Positions 22,687-33,965 of a stretch of 64,000 nt of DNA are shown here, in pieces. Position numbers and translations under genes: made by a program. The notes beneath the pieces were generated by a model. The model ran no database searches, was not told where the DNA came from, and saw only the letters and a program-made list of their open reading frames with translations. Origin of the DNA: Perognathus longimembris pacificus (taxonomy: Eukaryota; Chordata; Mammalia; Rodentia; Heteromyidae); the NCBI RefSeq assembly GCF_023159225.1, contig NC_063188.1, positions 35,330,021 through 35,394,020 on the forward strand, in the 5' to 3' direction. The first letter of the stretch is position 1; each line of letters begins with the position of its first letter.

Positions 22687-22895
22687 TTTTTTTTTTTTTT
22701 GGCCAGTCCTGGGCCTTGGACTCAGGGCCTGAGCACTGTCCCTGGCTTCTTCCCGCTCAAGGCTAGCACTCTGCCACTTGAGCCACAGCGCCGCTTCTGG
22801 CCGTTTTTTTGTATATGTGGTGCTGGGGAATTGAACCTAGGGCCTCGTGTATCCGAGGCAGGCACACTTGCCACTAGGCTATATCCCCAGCCCTC
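22687..22895 (-). mobile_element. IDL-Geo dimeric SINE
   Basis: Complete reverse copy flanked by 'CTTTCCTACTTTT' on both sides (target duplication), so a recent insertion. Confidence 0.9.
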
Positions 22896-23784
22896 TTTCC
22901 TACTTTTGATTGTTGTCATTAGTAGAGCAAGTCTGATGTTGTAAGAGGCCCAGTGCTCTTTGCTTTTTTTTAAATCATTAGTAGAGCAAGTTGAACTGGT
23001 AATATGAGAGAGGATGATGGAATCAGCAGTGAAGAGGTAGCAGTGATGGAGAGGCAGGAGTGGCAGCAGCCACTGTTTTCAACATCAGTAGTGAGGAGAG
23101 CACTGGTAGAGTTTCAGAGAACAGCTGGGAAAGAAATAATGAGGGGCAGAGAACTGAAACAATGAAGGCTGTGAAGAGTTGAAAACAAGCAATTGTGGAT
23201 GCTGGTTACTGGAAGAGTCTCAGGGAGCTGCCAAGCCTTAAGGTATTTGGACTGAAAACTGTAAAATCATCAAGGTTTGAGACTGACACATTCAGCGCAA
23301 GAGCTGGGACACATATCTATAGCTGAGGATTTCAGGACCAGAGACCTGTTTGAGAGTAGTAACACTAAAATCACCTGCTACTGCTTTCTGCTGTCTGTTT
23401 CTAACACTCATTGCAACTGGAAATGAAGAGCTCCCAAGTGCTAGCACTTCATGCCATTGAAGCCCAGAGCAACAAGGCTCCAATATAAGTGCAAAGAGCC
23501 ATAATTTTCTGGCTTCTAATCTCTAGGGCATTAAGTTCCTATCTCTCAGTGTTTGGAGTTGTAAGCCTGTGCATCTGCCAAGCAAGCTTCTAGGCACTCA
23601 AAGGCCCAGAATTGTCTAACAGACAGAGCTTCTCCTGCTTACCTACCTATGATTTCTAATTCAGTAGAATCAAAGACTTTGTTTCCAGTGAGATGGTTTG
23701 CAGTAGAGAGGGGAATAGTGCTCCAAGTAAAGAGAGACAAGCTTACACAAAGAACCCACTAACACATGAGACACAGAAATACAC
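22896..23784. other. No gene seen
   Basis: Unique sequence. A roughly 60-base local duplication starts at 22918 and 22977 (shared 'ATTAGTAGAGCAAGT'). No exon is supported. Confidence 0.45.
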
Positions 23785-24000
23785 GTTTTTATTTATTTAT
23801 TTATTCATTGCCAGTCCTGGGGCTTGGAATCAGGGCCTGAGCACTGTCCCTGGCTTCTTTTTGCTCAAGGCTAGCACTCTGCCACTTGAGCCACAGCGCC
23901 ACTTCTGTCTGTTTTCTGTATATGTGGTGCTGGGGAGTTGAACTCAGGGCTTCACGTATATGAGGCAAGCACTCTTGCTACTAGGCTATATGCCTAGCCC
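23785..24000 (-). mobile_element. IDL-Geo dimeric SINE
   Basis: Reverse copy. The flanks read 'ACAGAAATACACGTTT' and 'ACAGAAATACAAGTTT', a target duplication with one difference. Confidence 0.9.
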
Positions 24001-24769
24001 ACAGAAATACAAGTTTGAGTTTGCCATGTTTGGAATTTTTTGGCATCTCTTCATTAACAATACCTACACACTACCAATGGCTAATAATACTATGAATTAG
24101 ACCATTTAGTACAATATTATACTAAAAGCTTTAAAATTTAATTATGATTACTGGAGACTTAACAATTGTATCATCACAATGAATGGATAATTAGAAAATG
24201 AACAAATCATCTAGCTCTTCCCACACTGAGATTTTAGGCAACACAAAACAGTCCTTCTGGAATTGATAAGCAAAGAGCAGGACCTTATCTAACCAAACCT
24301 GGAGGTTCTAAAAAAAGAGGGAATATTCCCCAGGGTGGAAGGGGGGCCTGCTAAGAGAAGAGACAGGCAATATCAGAATTCTTCTGGCATCTATTCTGAA
24401 TAGATGCCATTATTTTTAGTGAGGACATGTGGAAGAGTGTCCATAAGGCTTACTGTTTAACCTATATCAATTGACAGGGAAGCAATACCTACATATTAGG
24501 TATTCTTGCTATTATAGATTATTTCATAGCTCTAAAAGTATTGGCAAGCTTTACTACCAGTCATATTATCTTCAGTCAGTTCTGGAACTGCTACATGCCT
24601 CAATTTCCCTCATTTTACTATGTGTCTAATCTTGATAGCAACCTCTCCCTACAGGTGACAGAAGTTATGGAAACAACATTGTAGTTTACTTGACATTAAT
24701 ACATGTGAAAATTCTCATGAAAAACAAGTGTAAGTACAACTAATAGTACTAATACTAGCAGCATTATAT
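24001..24769. other. No gene seen
   Basis: AT-rich unique sequence. Confidence 0.4.
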
Positions 24770-24960
24770 AGTCGTGCCTGGCTATATCATGGTTCACTTA
24801 TTGCTACTTCTTGGATTTTCACCTATCATGAGGTCTCTGTAATGTAACTTTGCGGTAGGTGAGGGATCACTATTTACATTTTCTTTTAAACCGCAATACA
24901 GTGAAGCCTCGGTAAGGAAACCATGATATAACGAGGGACAACTGTATATGAGGAAGTCGA
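24770..24960. mobile_element. Tigger-like DNA transposon remnant
   Basis: 'GATTTTCACCTATCATGAGG', 'GCGGTAGGTGAGGGATCAC' and 'AACGAGGGACAACTGTA' resemble the terminal segments of mammalian Tigger (Tc1/mariner-type) fossils. No transposase reading frame is present. Confidence 0.5.
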
Positions 24961-25448
24961 AAGAAAGTCATGACGATTAAAAGTGCTTAGAACTACTCTA
25001 GGCATATTGCCAGCAGTTAATGAAGACATAGCAAGATTAGAAGGAAGGGAAAGCCAAAGTGAGTCATCCAGTATTTGAGGCTACATATGGATCATTGGTA
25101 TACTTGAATATGAGTAGAAATTGAGCATGGATTCTTTATACTGTGGGAAAAATTCTTAGGACGCACTGCTTTGAATTCCTGACTCAATATTAGAACAATG
25201 CTTTTAATAAGGCCCGTTTGGTTTGGTATTATAGTCTTTTTCTCCTAAAACTCCAGCCCTTATTCTGAATGGGTAATATTTGAAGGTTCTTGAATAAGGA
25301 CATGATATGAAAGAATCAGCAAGGACTGACATGTCAAAGAAAGAATCTTGTGATCAAGGATGCAGTAGAGATTTAGAATGAGGTCATATAATGAGGGCTT
25401 GTACATGGTGTACATTTTTGAGAGTGAAATGTTGTCTTGTTTATTCAT
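24961..25448. other. No gene seen
   Basis: Unique sequence bordering the L1 insertion site. Confidence 0.4.
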
Positions 25449-25569
25449 GAATTTGTGATTTTTTTCAAATTTTTATTATCAAACTGATGTACAGAGAGGT
25501 TACAGTTTCATACGTTAGGCAATGGATACATTTCTTGTACTGTTTGTTACCTTGTCCCTCATACCCCCC

Positions 25570-26055
25570 TGTTGGGGTCAGCTGCACCTTTAAGGGGCCA
25601 CAGCTGACCTCAGCCTGTCCCTCCCCTTCCTGTCTTAACCGGAAGAGAAGGAAGTCTGACATCACTTAAGGGACAGCTCCTTGGGACCAATCAGGGGCCC
25701 CTCTCTTGTGCCCGCCTTTAGGGTATATCTGGGGGGTTCCTCATTTGAATAAATAGAAGCCTTAATGGCTTTCTCCAGGGGCCCATGCGTCCGTGTCGTT
25801 CTTGGCGGCTTTGGGGCACCCTGCGACCACACGCCACTGAGGCTACCCGTGGCCATCGCTCCCGCGTGAGCGATCATGGACCACCCGGGAAGGGGCGGAC
25901 AAACCCCTTCCCCCCCCAAGCGAGGGGAAGTCGAGAGAGAGAGACGAGGCTTCCTGTGGCCATCGCTCCCACGTGAGAGGGATAAAGGGCCAACCCGGGA
26001 AGGGGCGGAAAAGCCCCTCCCCCCCCCAAGCGAGGGGAAGTCGAGAGAGCCCACA
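25570..26055 (+). mobile_element. 5' LTR of young ERV
   Basis: Begins 'TGTTGGGGTCAGC' and ends 'AGAGAGCCCACA' (TG...CA), 486 bp. It carries a CCAAT-type motif ('GGGACCAATCAGG'), a TATA-like 'GGGTATATC' and AATAAA at 25748-25753. The U5 part contains two tandem copies of a roughly 107-base unit (from about 25849 and 25956). It differs from the 3' LTR by one substitution and one 2-bp indel that I can count. The 6-bp target duplication CCCCCC (25564-25569 and 28759-28764) points to a class II (betaretrovirus-like) integrase. Large ORFs across it (for example 25662-26531 minus) are artefacts of GC-rich DNA. Confidence 0.9.
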
Positions 26056-28270
26056 AATTGGCGGCCCGGCGTGGGGCAGGATGCCCACGAGAAAAGCAAT
26101 CGGAGCTGTCGGTAGCCTTCGGGAAGGATGGAGTGAGTAATCCGGAGCGTGTGGTACCCCCATCCACGGCGATGGGGCAGAGCAGAATCAATCCGCGTCC
26201 CAAGAGGCCGGATTGGGTCAATGGCACTCTGACCAAGGGCTGAGAGAATTCTGCAGCCCGCAGAGATGGGCTCGCAGCTTCGCGCCTCTGGGCGCCAGGC
26301 GAGGCGGCAGCGGCAGTCTAGCCCAGGGCCCCCGCCCGGGACTTTTAAAGTCCCAAGTAGGGAGCAGCCACGCGCAATGGGTGCTGGCCTCCGGGGACGC
26401 GGGACCCAAGGCGGCAACGGGAGCCGCAGGGGGTCACGGCCTGGCATTGTTTGGATCTCGGAGAGCGCAGGCCTCGTGGAGCCTAGCGCCGGCGGCAACG
26501 TGCATAGAGGTATTGAGTGTACAACATGCATCTGTGAGTCTGTGAGTGTTTCTGTTGAGTGAGGAGAGGTTTCCTTTTGTTTTTATCAACCACATGGTTC
26601 GATTATGGGCAAAATAATACCATTTGCCACTGGAATTCCAGAAAACTTACATGGCCAATTTAAAAAAAAAAAAAAAAAGATTCTAAGCATGCTTCACAAC
26701 TTGTGCACAAGTATCAGTATGTCTGTCCGTGTGTGTTGGTAAAACGTGGTTTCAAAGTTACTTGCCTTTTGATTACTAATCTAACTCTAATTCTTAATGT
26801 TAAACTGTTCTTTGCAGCTTGTGGGTGGAGTCACAGTAAACGGCCTGGAGGCAGGTGTGACTCTTATCACCAAACTCCAAGCCAAAAGAAAAAAAAAGTG
26901 TTATTCTTTCTCTCCTGTGCTCTCATAAACTCTTTTAAGATCAAGGGACCAGAGTCATCTTGGAACAACTGCGCAAACCTCCATTTTCCTGACTCAGGAT
27001 TAATACTTTGCTTTATAGGATGCAGGTCGACGTGTGCTAGCTGCATGGACTGTGGCAATCTGTGGCTACAGGAAGCTGACTCCACAGTCTGCTCCCAAAC
27101 TGCCTTGGTTTTTTTTTTCTCTTCTTTGACCTATAGTTGTTGTTTCCCCACCCCCACCTCCAAGCCGGGGACCGAGCCCCGGACCTTGCACTCTTCCGCT
27201 GAACTAAATCCCCAGAGCCTTGTATATGCCTTTACAGATTGGAAAACTAAGCCCAGAGCACTTGCTCTGGAGAAATGTCTCCTTTTGTTTTCTCTTCAGG
27301 ATAACAAAGACCGTAGTGGATTTTTTCCATGGAGAAACGGGAAAGCCTGCCTGTGCCAGCGATGGACCCAATGTCAGCCCTGTTTCTTCCCTGGACCCAG
27401 CCTGGTGCCCTACCATGTCATAAGAAAAAAAAAATAATAATAGATAAAAATTGGAAAAAAAAAAGGAGAGGGAGAGAGAGGAGAGTAGGCCCCATAATTA
27501 GTAAGGATAGCTATGCTCATATTATATATCTTAAGAAAATATCTTAAGAAAATTTAAATCTTCCCAAAATAGTGGGAAAGAGCCTTGTAAAGGCTTTTAC
27601 AGATTGGAAAACTAAAAACCCAGAGCACTTGCTCTGGAGAAATGTCTCTTCTTGTTCTCTTCAGGAAAACAAGGAATATACTCAATTCTTCTGCTCTTCT
27701 AAAGAGAATAAGTGCTTCTTGAAGCGCAATATTTAGCTGTGGCAGTGTCGTTTGCAGTTTTGTACAAAAATTAAAGAAATTTTGCACCATGTTCCTTCCA
27801 CTCCTCTCTCCCTACTGTTTGGTTTAAGGGAGTCCCGTTACAGGGAAATAGGAGCTGAGGGTTTGACACCCAACCTTAATTAAAAAAAAAAAAAAAAAAG
27901 TGGGCGCAAAGGTTTAACACCTTCGCTTCAATGTTTATATATAAAAAGAATGTTTTACTAATCACTTATGTTTAAATTATCAGCTACTGTGAACTACCAG
28001 GGATGCCAGAGCTCCAGCCTACTTCTACTTCACCACCAAAAGAGGGCTGATGTCTGCAAACTTCCTGCACTTGGCAGAAACCAGCTGAGGATTCCAGCTT
28101 CTCTGGACAAAGCCAGATGGACGGCTACCTTACCTACCCCTTCCCTCTGTGGAAGAGGCCCCCTATATATTTATATATATATATATATATGTCTTATGTC
28201 AGTATTTGCCTTATGCCTACATGTCTGTTTAAAACATCCCCTACTTAAAAAAAAAAAAAAGAGTAGCAGA
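26056..28270 (+). mobile_element. ERV internal region, non-coding (ETn-like)
   Basis: Three bases after the LTR lies an 18-base primer-binding-site candidate (26059-26076, 'TGGCGGCCCGGCGTGGGG'), which resembles a lysine-tRNA type site with differences. A GC-rich leader follows to about 26500, then AT-richer sequence. The A-rich purine stretch just before the 3' LTR (from about 28248) fits a polypurine tract. No gag, protease, polymerase or envelope similarity is visible. The longest ORF (26703-27437) shows no retroviral motif and may be chance. At 2.2 kb the interior is far too short for a provirus, so the element must have been mobilised in trans. The segment 27214-27300 is repeated at 27579-27665. 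Confidence 0.8.
27214..27665 (+). repeat. Direct repeat with two splice-acceptor-like ends inside the ERV
   Basis: Two roughly 87-base copies (27214-27300 and 27579-27665) share 'ACAGATTGGAAAACTAA', 'CAGAGCACTTGCTCTGGAGA' and a terminal pyrimidine tract ending in CAGG. Each copy contains the palindrome-like 'AGAGCACTTGCTCT'. The ends look like 3' splice sites, such as those used for subgenomic retroviral RNAs. Confidence 0.7.
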
Positions 28271-28758
28271 TGTTGGGGTCAGCTGCACCTTTAAGGGGCC
28301 ACAGCTGACCTCAGCCTGTCCCTCCCCTTCCTGTCTTAACCGGAAGAGAAGGAAGTCTGACATCACTTAAGGGACAGCTCCTTGGGACCAATCAGGGGCC
28401 CCTCTCTTGTGCCCGCCTTTAGGGTATATCTGGGGGGTTCCTCATTTGAATAAATAGAAGCCTTAATGGCTTTCTCCAGGGGCCCATGCGTCCGTGTCGT
28501 TCTTGGCGGCTTTGGGGCACCCTGCGACCACACGCCACTGAGGCTACCCGTGGCCATCGCTCCCGCGTGAGCGATCATGGACCACCCGGGAAGGGGCGGA
28601 CAAACCCCTTCCCCCCCCAAGCGAGGGGAAGTCGAGAGAGAGAGAGACGAGGCTTCCTGTGGCCATGGCTCCCACGTGAGAGGGATAAAGGGCCAACCCG
28701 GGAAGGGGCGGAAAAGCCCCTCCCCCCCCCAAGCGAGGGGAAGTCGAGAGAGCCCACA
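28271..28758 (+). mobile_element. 3' LTR of young ERV
   Basis: 488 bp, same TG...CA ends as the 5' LTR, with AATAAA after 'CCTCATTTG'. It differs by two extra bases in a GA run and one C/G change near the second 'GTGGCCATGGC'. It is followed by CCCCCC, the second target-duplication copy, and then by the broken L1 3' UTR. Confidence 0.9.
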
Positions 28759-30132
28759 CCCCCCTCCCTCCTCCCCCTTTCCCTTCCCCCCCCCCCCCCC
28801 GGAGGTGTTCAGTTCACTTACACCAAACAGTTTTGCAAGTATTGCTTTTGTAGTTGTTTGTCTTTTTTTACCCTGTGTCTCTCAAATTTGGTATTCCCTT
28901 TCAATTTCCTACTTCCAATACCAGTATACACGGTTTCCAATATACTCAGGTAACATCACAGAGATAGTGTAGGTCCAACCACAGGAAGGTGATACAAGAA
29001 CATCATCAATAATAGAAGCTACAGATACACATAAGACGTGGAAAGTAGTTACAACTGTGATATAACAATTGTTTCCATAACATGGAGTTCATTTCACTTA
29101 GCATCATCTTATGTGTTCATAAGGGTATAGCTATTGGGCCTTGTGATGCTCTGCTCTGACTTGCCTAAACCTGTACTAATTATTCCCAATAAGGGAGAGC
29201 ATAGAGTCCATGTTTCTTTGGGTCTGGCTCACTTCACTTAGTATAATTTTTTCCAAGTCCTTCCATTTCCTTACAAATGGGATAATGTCATTCTTTCTGA
29301 TAGAGGCATACAATTCCATTGTGCATATGTACCACATTTTCCTGATCCATTCGTCTACTGAGGGGCATCTGGGTTGGTTCCAGATTCTCGCTATGACAAA
29401 TTGTGCTGCGATGAACATTGTTGTGCTGGTGGCATTACTGTGATTTTGTTTGTGGTCTTTTGGATAGATACCCAAAAGTGGGGCTTCTGTGTCATAGGGG
29501 AGTTCTATGTTTAGCCTTCTGAGGAATCTCCATACTGCTTGCCAGAGTGGCTGAACCAGTTTACATTTCCACCAACAATGAAGTAGGGTTCCCTTTTGGC
29601 CACATCCCCTCCAACAATTGTTATTGTTAGTTTTCTTGATATATGACATTCTTACAGGGGTGAGATGGAGTCTCAATGTTGTTTTGATTTGCATTTCTTT
29701 TATGGCCAGTAATGTAGAGCATTTTATCATATGTCTCTTGGCCATTCTCATTTCCTCATCAGAGAAGTCTCTTTGTAAGTCTTTAGCCCACTTGATGAGG
29801 GGGCTATTGGTTCTTTGCGGTTTTGGAAGAAGGTAATTTTTTTAGTTCTGCATATATTTTAGAGATGAGGCCTTTGTCTGTTGAATGTCTGGTAAAGATC
29901 TTCTCCCAGTTTGTGGGCTTTCTGTTTATCTTGCGAGCTATGTCCTTTGCCGTGCAGAAGCTCTGCAGTTTGATGCAGTCCCATTTGTCCAACCTTTCTT
30001 TGATTTGTAGCCTTTCTGGGTCTTTGTTAAGGAAGTTCCGTCCTGTGCCAAGGAGCCCAAGTGTTTTTCCTACTCCTTCCTTCAGTGTTTTTAAGGTGTC
30101 TGTTTTGATTTCAAGGAATTTGTGATTTTTTT

Positions 30133-30649
30133 TTTTTTGCTGTGAGTTAGGCATCTGGGTTCAGGGTTTGTGAAGACTATTCAATGTAGGTACAGAGATG
30201 GAGTTGTGATAGGGAGTGTGTGAGAGCTTAGCTATAAGTTAAAAGATTAGATTTGTAAGGTAAGGGAAGAGTGGGGAGGAAAGTTTGCCAGAGAGATCAA
30301 CCAGAAAAAAATGAAGTTTAGGGAGTAAAGAGAAGAAAAAGGCAAAAGGACAAAGCATAAGAGGAAAAAAAGGGAGAAATAAGAAAGAGAAACCAAGCAA
30401 TGACCTGCAATGAAGAAGACAAAATTGATCAGGATATATCATATTCATAAACTACTTTGTTAAATGGTAACTATCTGTATAGATACTTATATATAATGAA
30501 TAGAAAAAAAAGACAAAATGGAGAAAAGCCTCAACCCTTAGACACTGTGCAGCCAACTGGAAACACCTAATTCAAATATTGATACACACTTAAGCACCCC
30601 TACATTTTCTAAAGAGAGACAGGAAAACAAAAGAAAAAAAGGTCCCAAG
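30133..30649. other. No gene seen
   Basis: A-rich purine-biased DNA (30240-30400). The segment near 30435-30475 resembles 48965-49005, so it may belong to an interspersed repeat I cannot name. Confidence 0.4.
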
Positions 30650-31270
30650 TTCAGTCAAAATACAGTCTTTGTAGAGGTTCTGTGTTTTTCTTTTTTTCTG
30701 TTAAGCTCTGTTTTCAGGATTTGCTATACTATCAATATGACGATCAGTTCTGTGAAGTGGCCTGGATGGGTTGCAATTGGCCTGCCTTGGGTACTTGCAG
30801 ATTTCCACAGCTTTTGTCCCCATAAGTTCTGGGGCTGTCTGCTGACCCCCAGCTTATGATGTAGGTGCCCTGGGTGTGGGCAAGGTTCCACTGCCCTTCC
30901 CTCTGCCTGTGTAGCACTCAGGGGGTTGGGGAGATGGTCATACACCCTCCACTGGCTCCTTGTGTGGGGGGCAAGGTTTCACCAACCATCTCTTTGCCTG
31001 TGTGGGGTTCCATAGCTGGACACTCACCTGTGTTGTGTGCCTGAGTTGGTAGATGTTGGGGTCTTCCTGGACTCCTCTGTGGCCTCAATATGGCCTTTCT
31101 AAGGAGCAATGTGAAGATCCTTTTTGGTTGCCTCCCTGGGGCCCTCAGTGAGCTGCAGACACTCTGTATAGGTATTTCTGTTCTTTTTCATGCCTTCAGG
31201 CCTGCAGGTCTGTAGTTGTAGCCCTGTTTCCCTCTACTGGTGTGATAGGCATGCAGATATCAGGAGGAAA
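30650..31270 (-). mobile_element. Possible L1 5' UTR fragment
   Basis: GC-rich wording on the minus strand with imperfect internal repeats of about 75-90 bases (for example 'CTCTGCCTGTGTAGCAC' and 'CTTTGCCTGTGTGGGG'), and 'GCCTGCAGGTCTGTAGTTGT' near 31198, similar to reversed mammalian L1 5' UTR. ORFs here have no domain. Confidence 0.45.
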
Positions 31271-33965
31271 ACAGAATAAAGGAGTGAAATAAAAAGCAGT
31301 GGCTAGGCATTTCTGTCAAGTTAAGGAAGCTATGGATTTCATTTTCCATCTTGGTCGGCATTAAACTCTCACTGCTTATAACTTGTCTGGTGTCCTCTCT
31401 TGGGCTAGATTTTTCTGCTAAAGGCTTGTATTTCTGTTTGATTACAGACAGCTCTAACTTTTTATAGTCACCATTCTATGAATCCTCAGAATCTAATTTT
31501 TAAAGAATTTATATGGCTACTACTATAAAACCCTAAAATGAATATATTCCCATTATTGTTCACTGGTTTTAAGTGATAGGTATCTGTGTTTATCTTCATA
31601 AGTACATTAGCAACACTGATGTTATAGAAGCCAAATTACACATGCTCTAAAGTTATGATAATGAAGATACATAAAGTACTGTGCTACCAATACTGTTAGC
31701 TCTCCCATTGCTTTGGTTAGAGTCAGTATCAGCAACATGATGCTACCTAAGCTGCCAGAGTATCTGCCAATATCTTTCTCCCTTAATAGCACCACAGAAG
31801 ATGGCACTTCTACAGAGGAATTCACACTCATGCTGAAGACTCTACTTACCCTGCTGCCACAAAAGTTGCAGGAAACGTGAATAACAATGAAAAATGGAGA
31901 AAAAACCCAATAGCATCTTTTTACCCCCAAACTCCCCAAATCCTACTGAAAAAACTTAATAGATATCAAGCTGGCAAGATAGTCTGGAGAATATGGACTA
32001 TGAACTTGTATCATTCATAATATAGAAGGACAGCCAAGGAATTGAAAGCATCAGATAATTTTACAAATCAATTAGATGAGGTGTTTTTTTTCTCTGACCA
32101 GATAGAAATCATGAATAAACAAGGAGAATCTCTTCTAGTATTAAAAGTACTAGATCCTTGAGTGCCTAAAGCCTAGGGGGTTTGTCTATAGGACCCAATA
32201 CTTTCAGATCCAAATCCTGAGTGATGAGTCTGTTGCTTTAGTGTTTTGAAGACAAAGGCTTGTGTCTTTGGATGCTCATGTTAGAGACTTATTACTGTCG
32301 GCTTCAATCACCAGTGGCCCTGGCACTTATTAACTACTGTAGTCCTCAGTTTTCAGAAGCATTAAGGGTTAATCACAACAGGCGGCATTGCCTACTAGTG
32401 TTAGGACTTCTGAACAGGCATTGAATGTTGAAACTCTCAACCCCAACAGTGTTTCCATTCTTGACAATAAAATATTTGCACCCACAGCCTTCTAGCAATG
32501 GCTAGCACTACAGTTCTCAGGCTTAGTGTGCCTGAAACTCTTGTTCTTAGGCCTTTGGAACACTCTGGGAGTCTTTCAGATACCAGATCCCATGGTTTGT
32601 ATTCTCTAGGTCTTCACACTATGTATTCTGTCTTCTCCTTGGTCGTGTCCCTTTACCCTCTTATCTTCTTTCTACTTCTTCCATTTCTCATTGTCTGCAA
32701 CATCTCTGTTTCCAGCTATCTCCTGGAACCTTTTCTCTGTCTGCTTCTCACCACTGCTGGTGCCTCCTTTGTTACTGCTTCACTGCTACTTCCACCATCA
32801 TCTCATTACCAGCTCAACACACTGGAAGAGAAATACAAACACAGGCAAGATAAGCCGAGACTTTTTGATTGTGCTAAATATTACACCACCAGGGGGCAGC
32901 ACAATGTTTTTTGGTTGACTTTCAAAGTGAACCAAACATCCTGCTTATGTAGCCAGCAAGGGGTGTGGTAATAGTGTTTGCATTAATTATGAGATCCTTT
33001 AATATAAATAAAGGACAGTGTTGGCACTAATCACAGCAAAACCTTTCATGAAAATGAAAATTCATGTTTGTTCCAGCCACACGCCTTCTGCTGGACCACC
33101 AGGGAAAGTGGAAGTATTTCCTCTCTGATCTAAATAAAAATGACTATTAGAATTCATTGAAGTTTTGATGCAAAGAGGTCTTGCACACACTAAAGTGGTT
33201 GTGGCTGTGTCAGTACCTTCTGGACTAGAGTTGTGCTTTGATTCCATTCAGCTGTTGCATATCTGTCTGTCTTCCCCAAGGTGCCTGTGGAGTGTTTAAA
33301 GCCCATGGCCCCAATAGCTTAGCTTACTTTAAAAATAAACATTAAAAGGAATACTTTCAATAAAGGCCTATCATTAATATTTAAAGCAGTTTAACAGCAT
33401 TCAATCGAGGTTTAAGTGTATTTTATAGTGCTTTATTCTTGCAAAGAGTTGGGGTATTTTATCTGTCTCAACAGTATTATAATATTTTTATTGCCAATGT
33501 TTCATTTCTGTAAAAGAAATAATTGTGCTTTACAAGAAACGCAAAGATACAAAGACAGTCCCAAATTCAAGTTACAATGAGGTATGTGGTATGTGTTCAG
33601 TTAAGATCTTATTTCAGACTACATTTTGATCTTTTCTCTGGCTAATGACAGGAGGTACCATAATCTCTTATGATGCCGAGCAGAGGCAGCAAGCCCAGCT
33701 TCTAGTCAGCCACAGGAACACACAAGTGCACAGTTGATATTCTACAATATTTTGTGGGCCAGTGGGTTTTGCTAGATATGGTGTTATATATTTTTACAAT
33801 CTGTAGTGTCTACAAAATGATGCTCTGCCTCTTGCTTCTGGCAAGAAGAAAAAGGTTATTACTATTAAAATGTAATACAAGGTAACTGCTCAGCATGTAG
33901 ACAGCAAGTAAGATGTCCATCACAAGTAAGGACTCTCACAATTGTTGATCTCAATGATTCTCACT
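31271..33965. other. No gene seen; old repeat-like DNA
   Basis: Possible worn L1 sequence in 31990-32160. The 157-residue ORF at 32498-32971 has a hydrophobic middle but no promoter, homologous family or codon signal that I can support. A CTCF-type motif sits inside it at 32886-32898 and is listed separately. Confidence 0.4.
32886..32898 (+). promoter_or_regulatory. CTCF-type core motif
   Basis: 'CCACCAGGGGGCA' matches the 13-base CTCF core consensus (CCASYAGRKGGCR) at every position. Occupancy is unknown. Confidence 0.5.

Larger units (their letters stand above)
25449..30132 (-). mobile_element. 5'-truncated L1 interrupted by an ERV
   Basis: A minus-strand L1 bounded by a 17-base target duplication beginning 'GAATTTGTGATTTTTT' (25449-25465 and 30116-30132). 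The 3' tail starts at 25466. The 3' UTR is broken at 25570 by the LTR element and resumes after 28764. ORF2 C-terminal sequence follows (29176-29751, with '[15 protein letters not shown]', and 29804-30115, with 'KPTNWEKIF'). The element ends within ORF2, as typical 5'-truncated copies do. The frame changes between the two ORF2 pieces, so it is dead. Confidence 0.88.

Noticed and set aside
25662..26531. 289-residue minus-strand ORF and overlapping plus-strand ORFs
   Set aside because: They cover the GC-rich LTR and leader of the ERV, and the same frames recur in the 3' LTR, so they follow from LTR composition.
26703..27437. 244-residue ORF inside the ERV as a possible viral or accessory gene
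   Set aside because: No retroviral motif, odd composition, and it crosses a duplicated acceptor-like module. More likely chance in an AT/CT-balanced stretch.
32498..32971. 157-residue ORF with a hydrophobic centre as a membrane protein gene
   Set aside because: No promoter, splice, codon or family support; the hydrophobic part follows from CT-rich DNA in the Leu/Phe/Ser frame.
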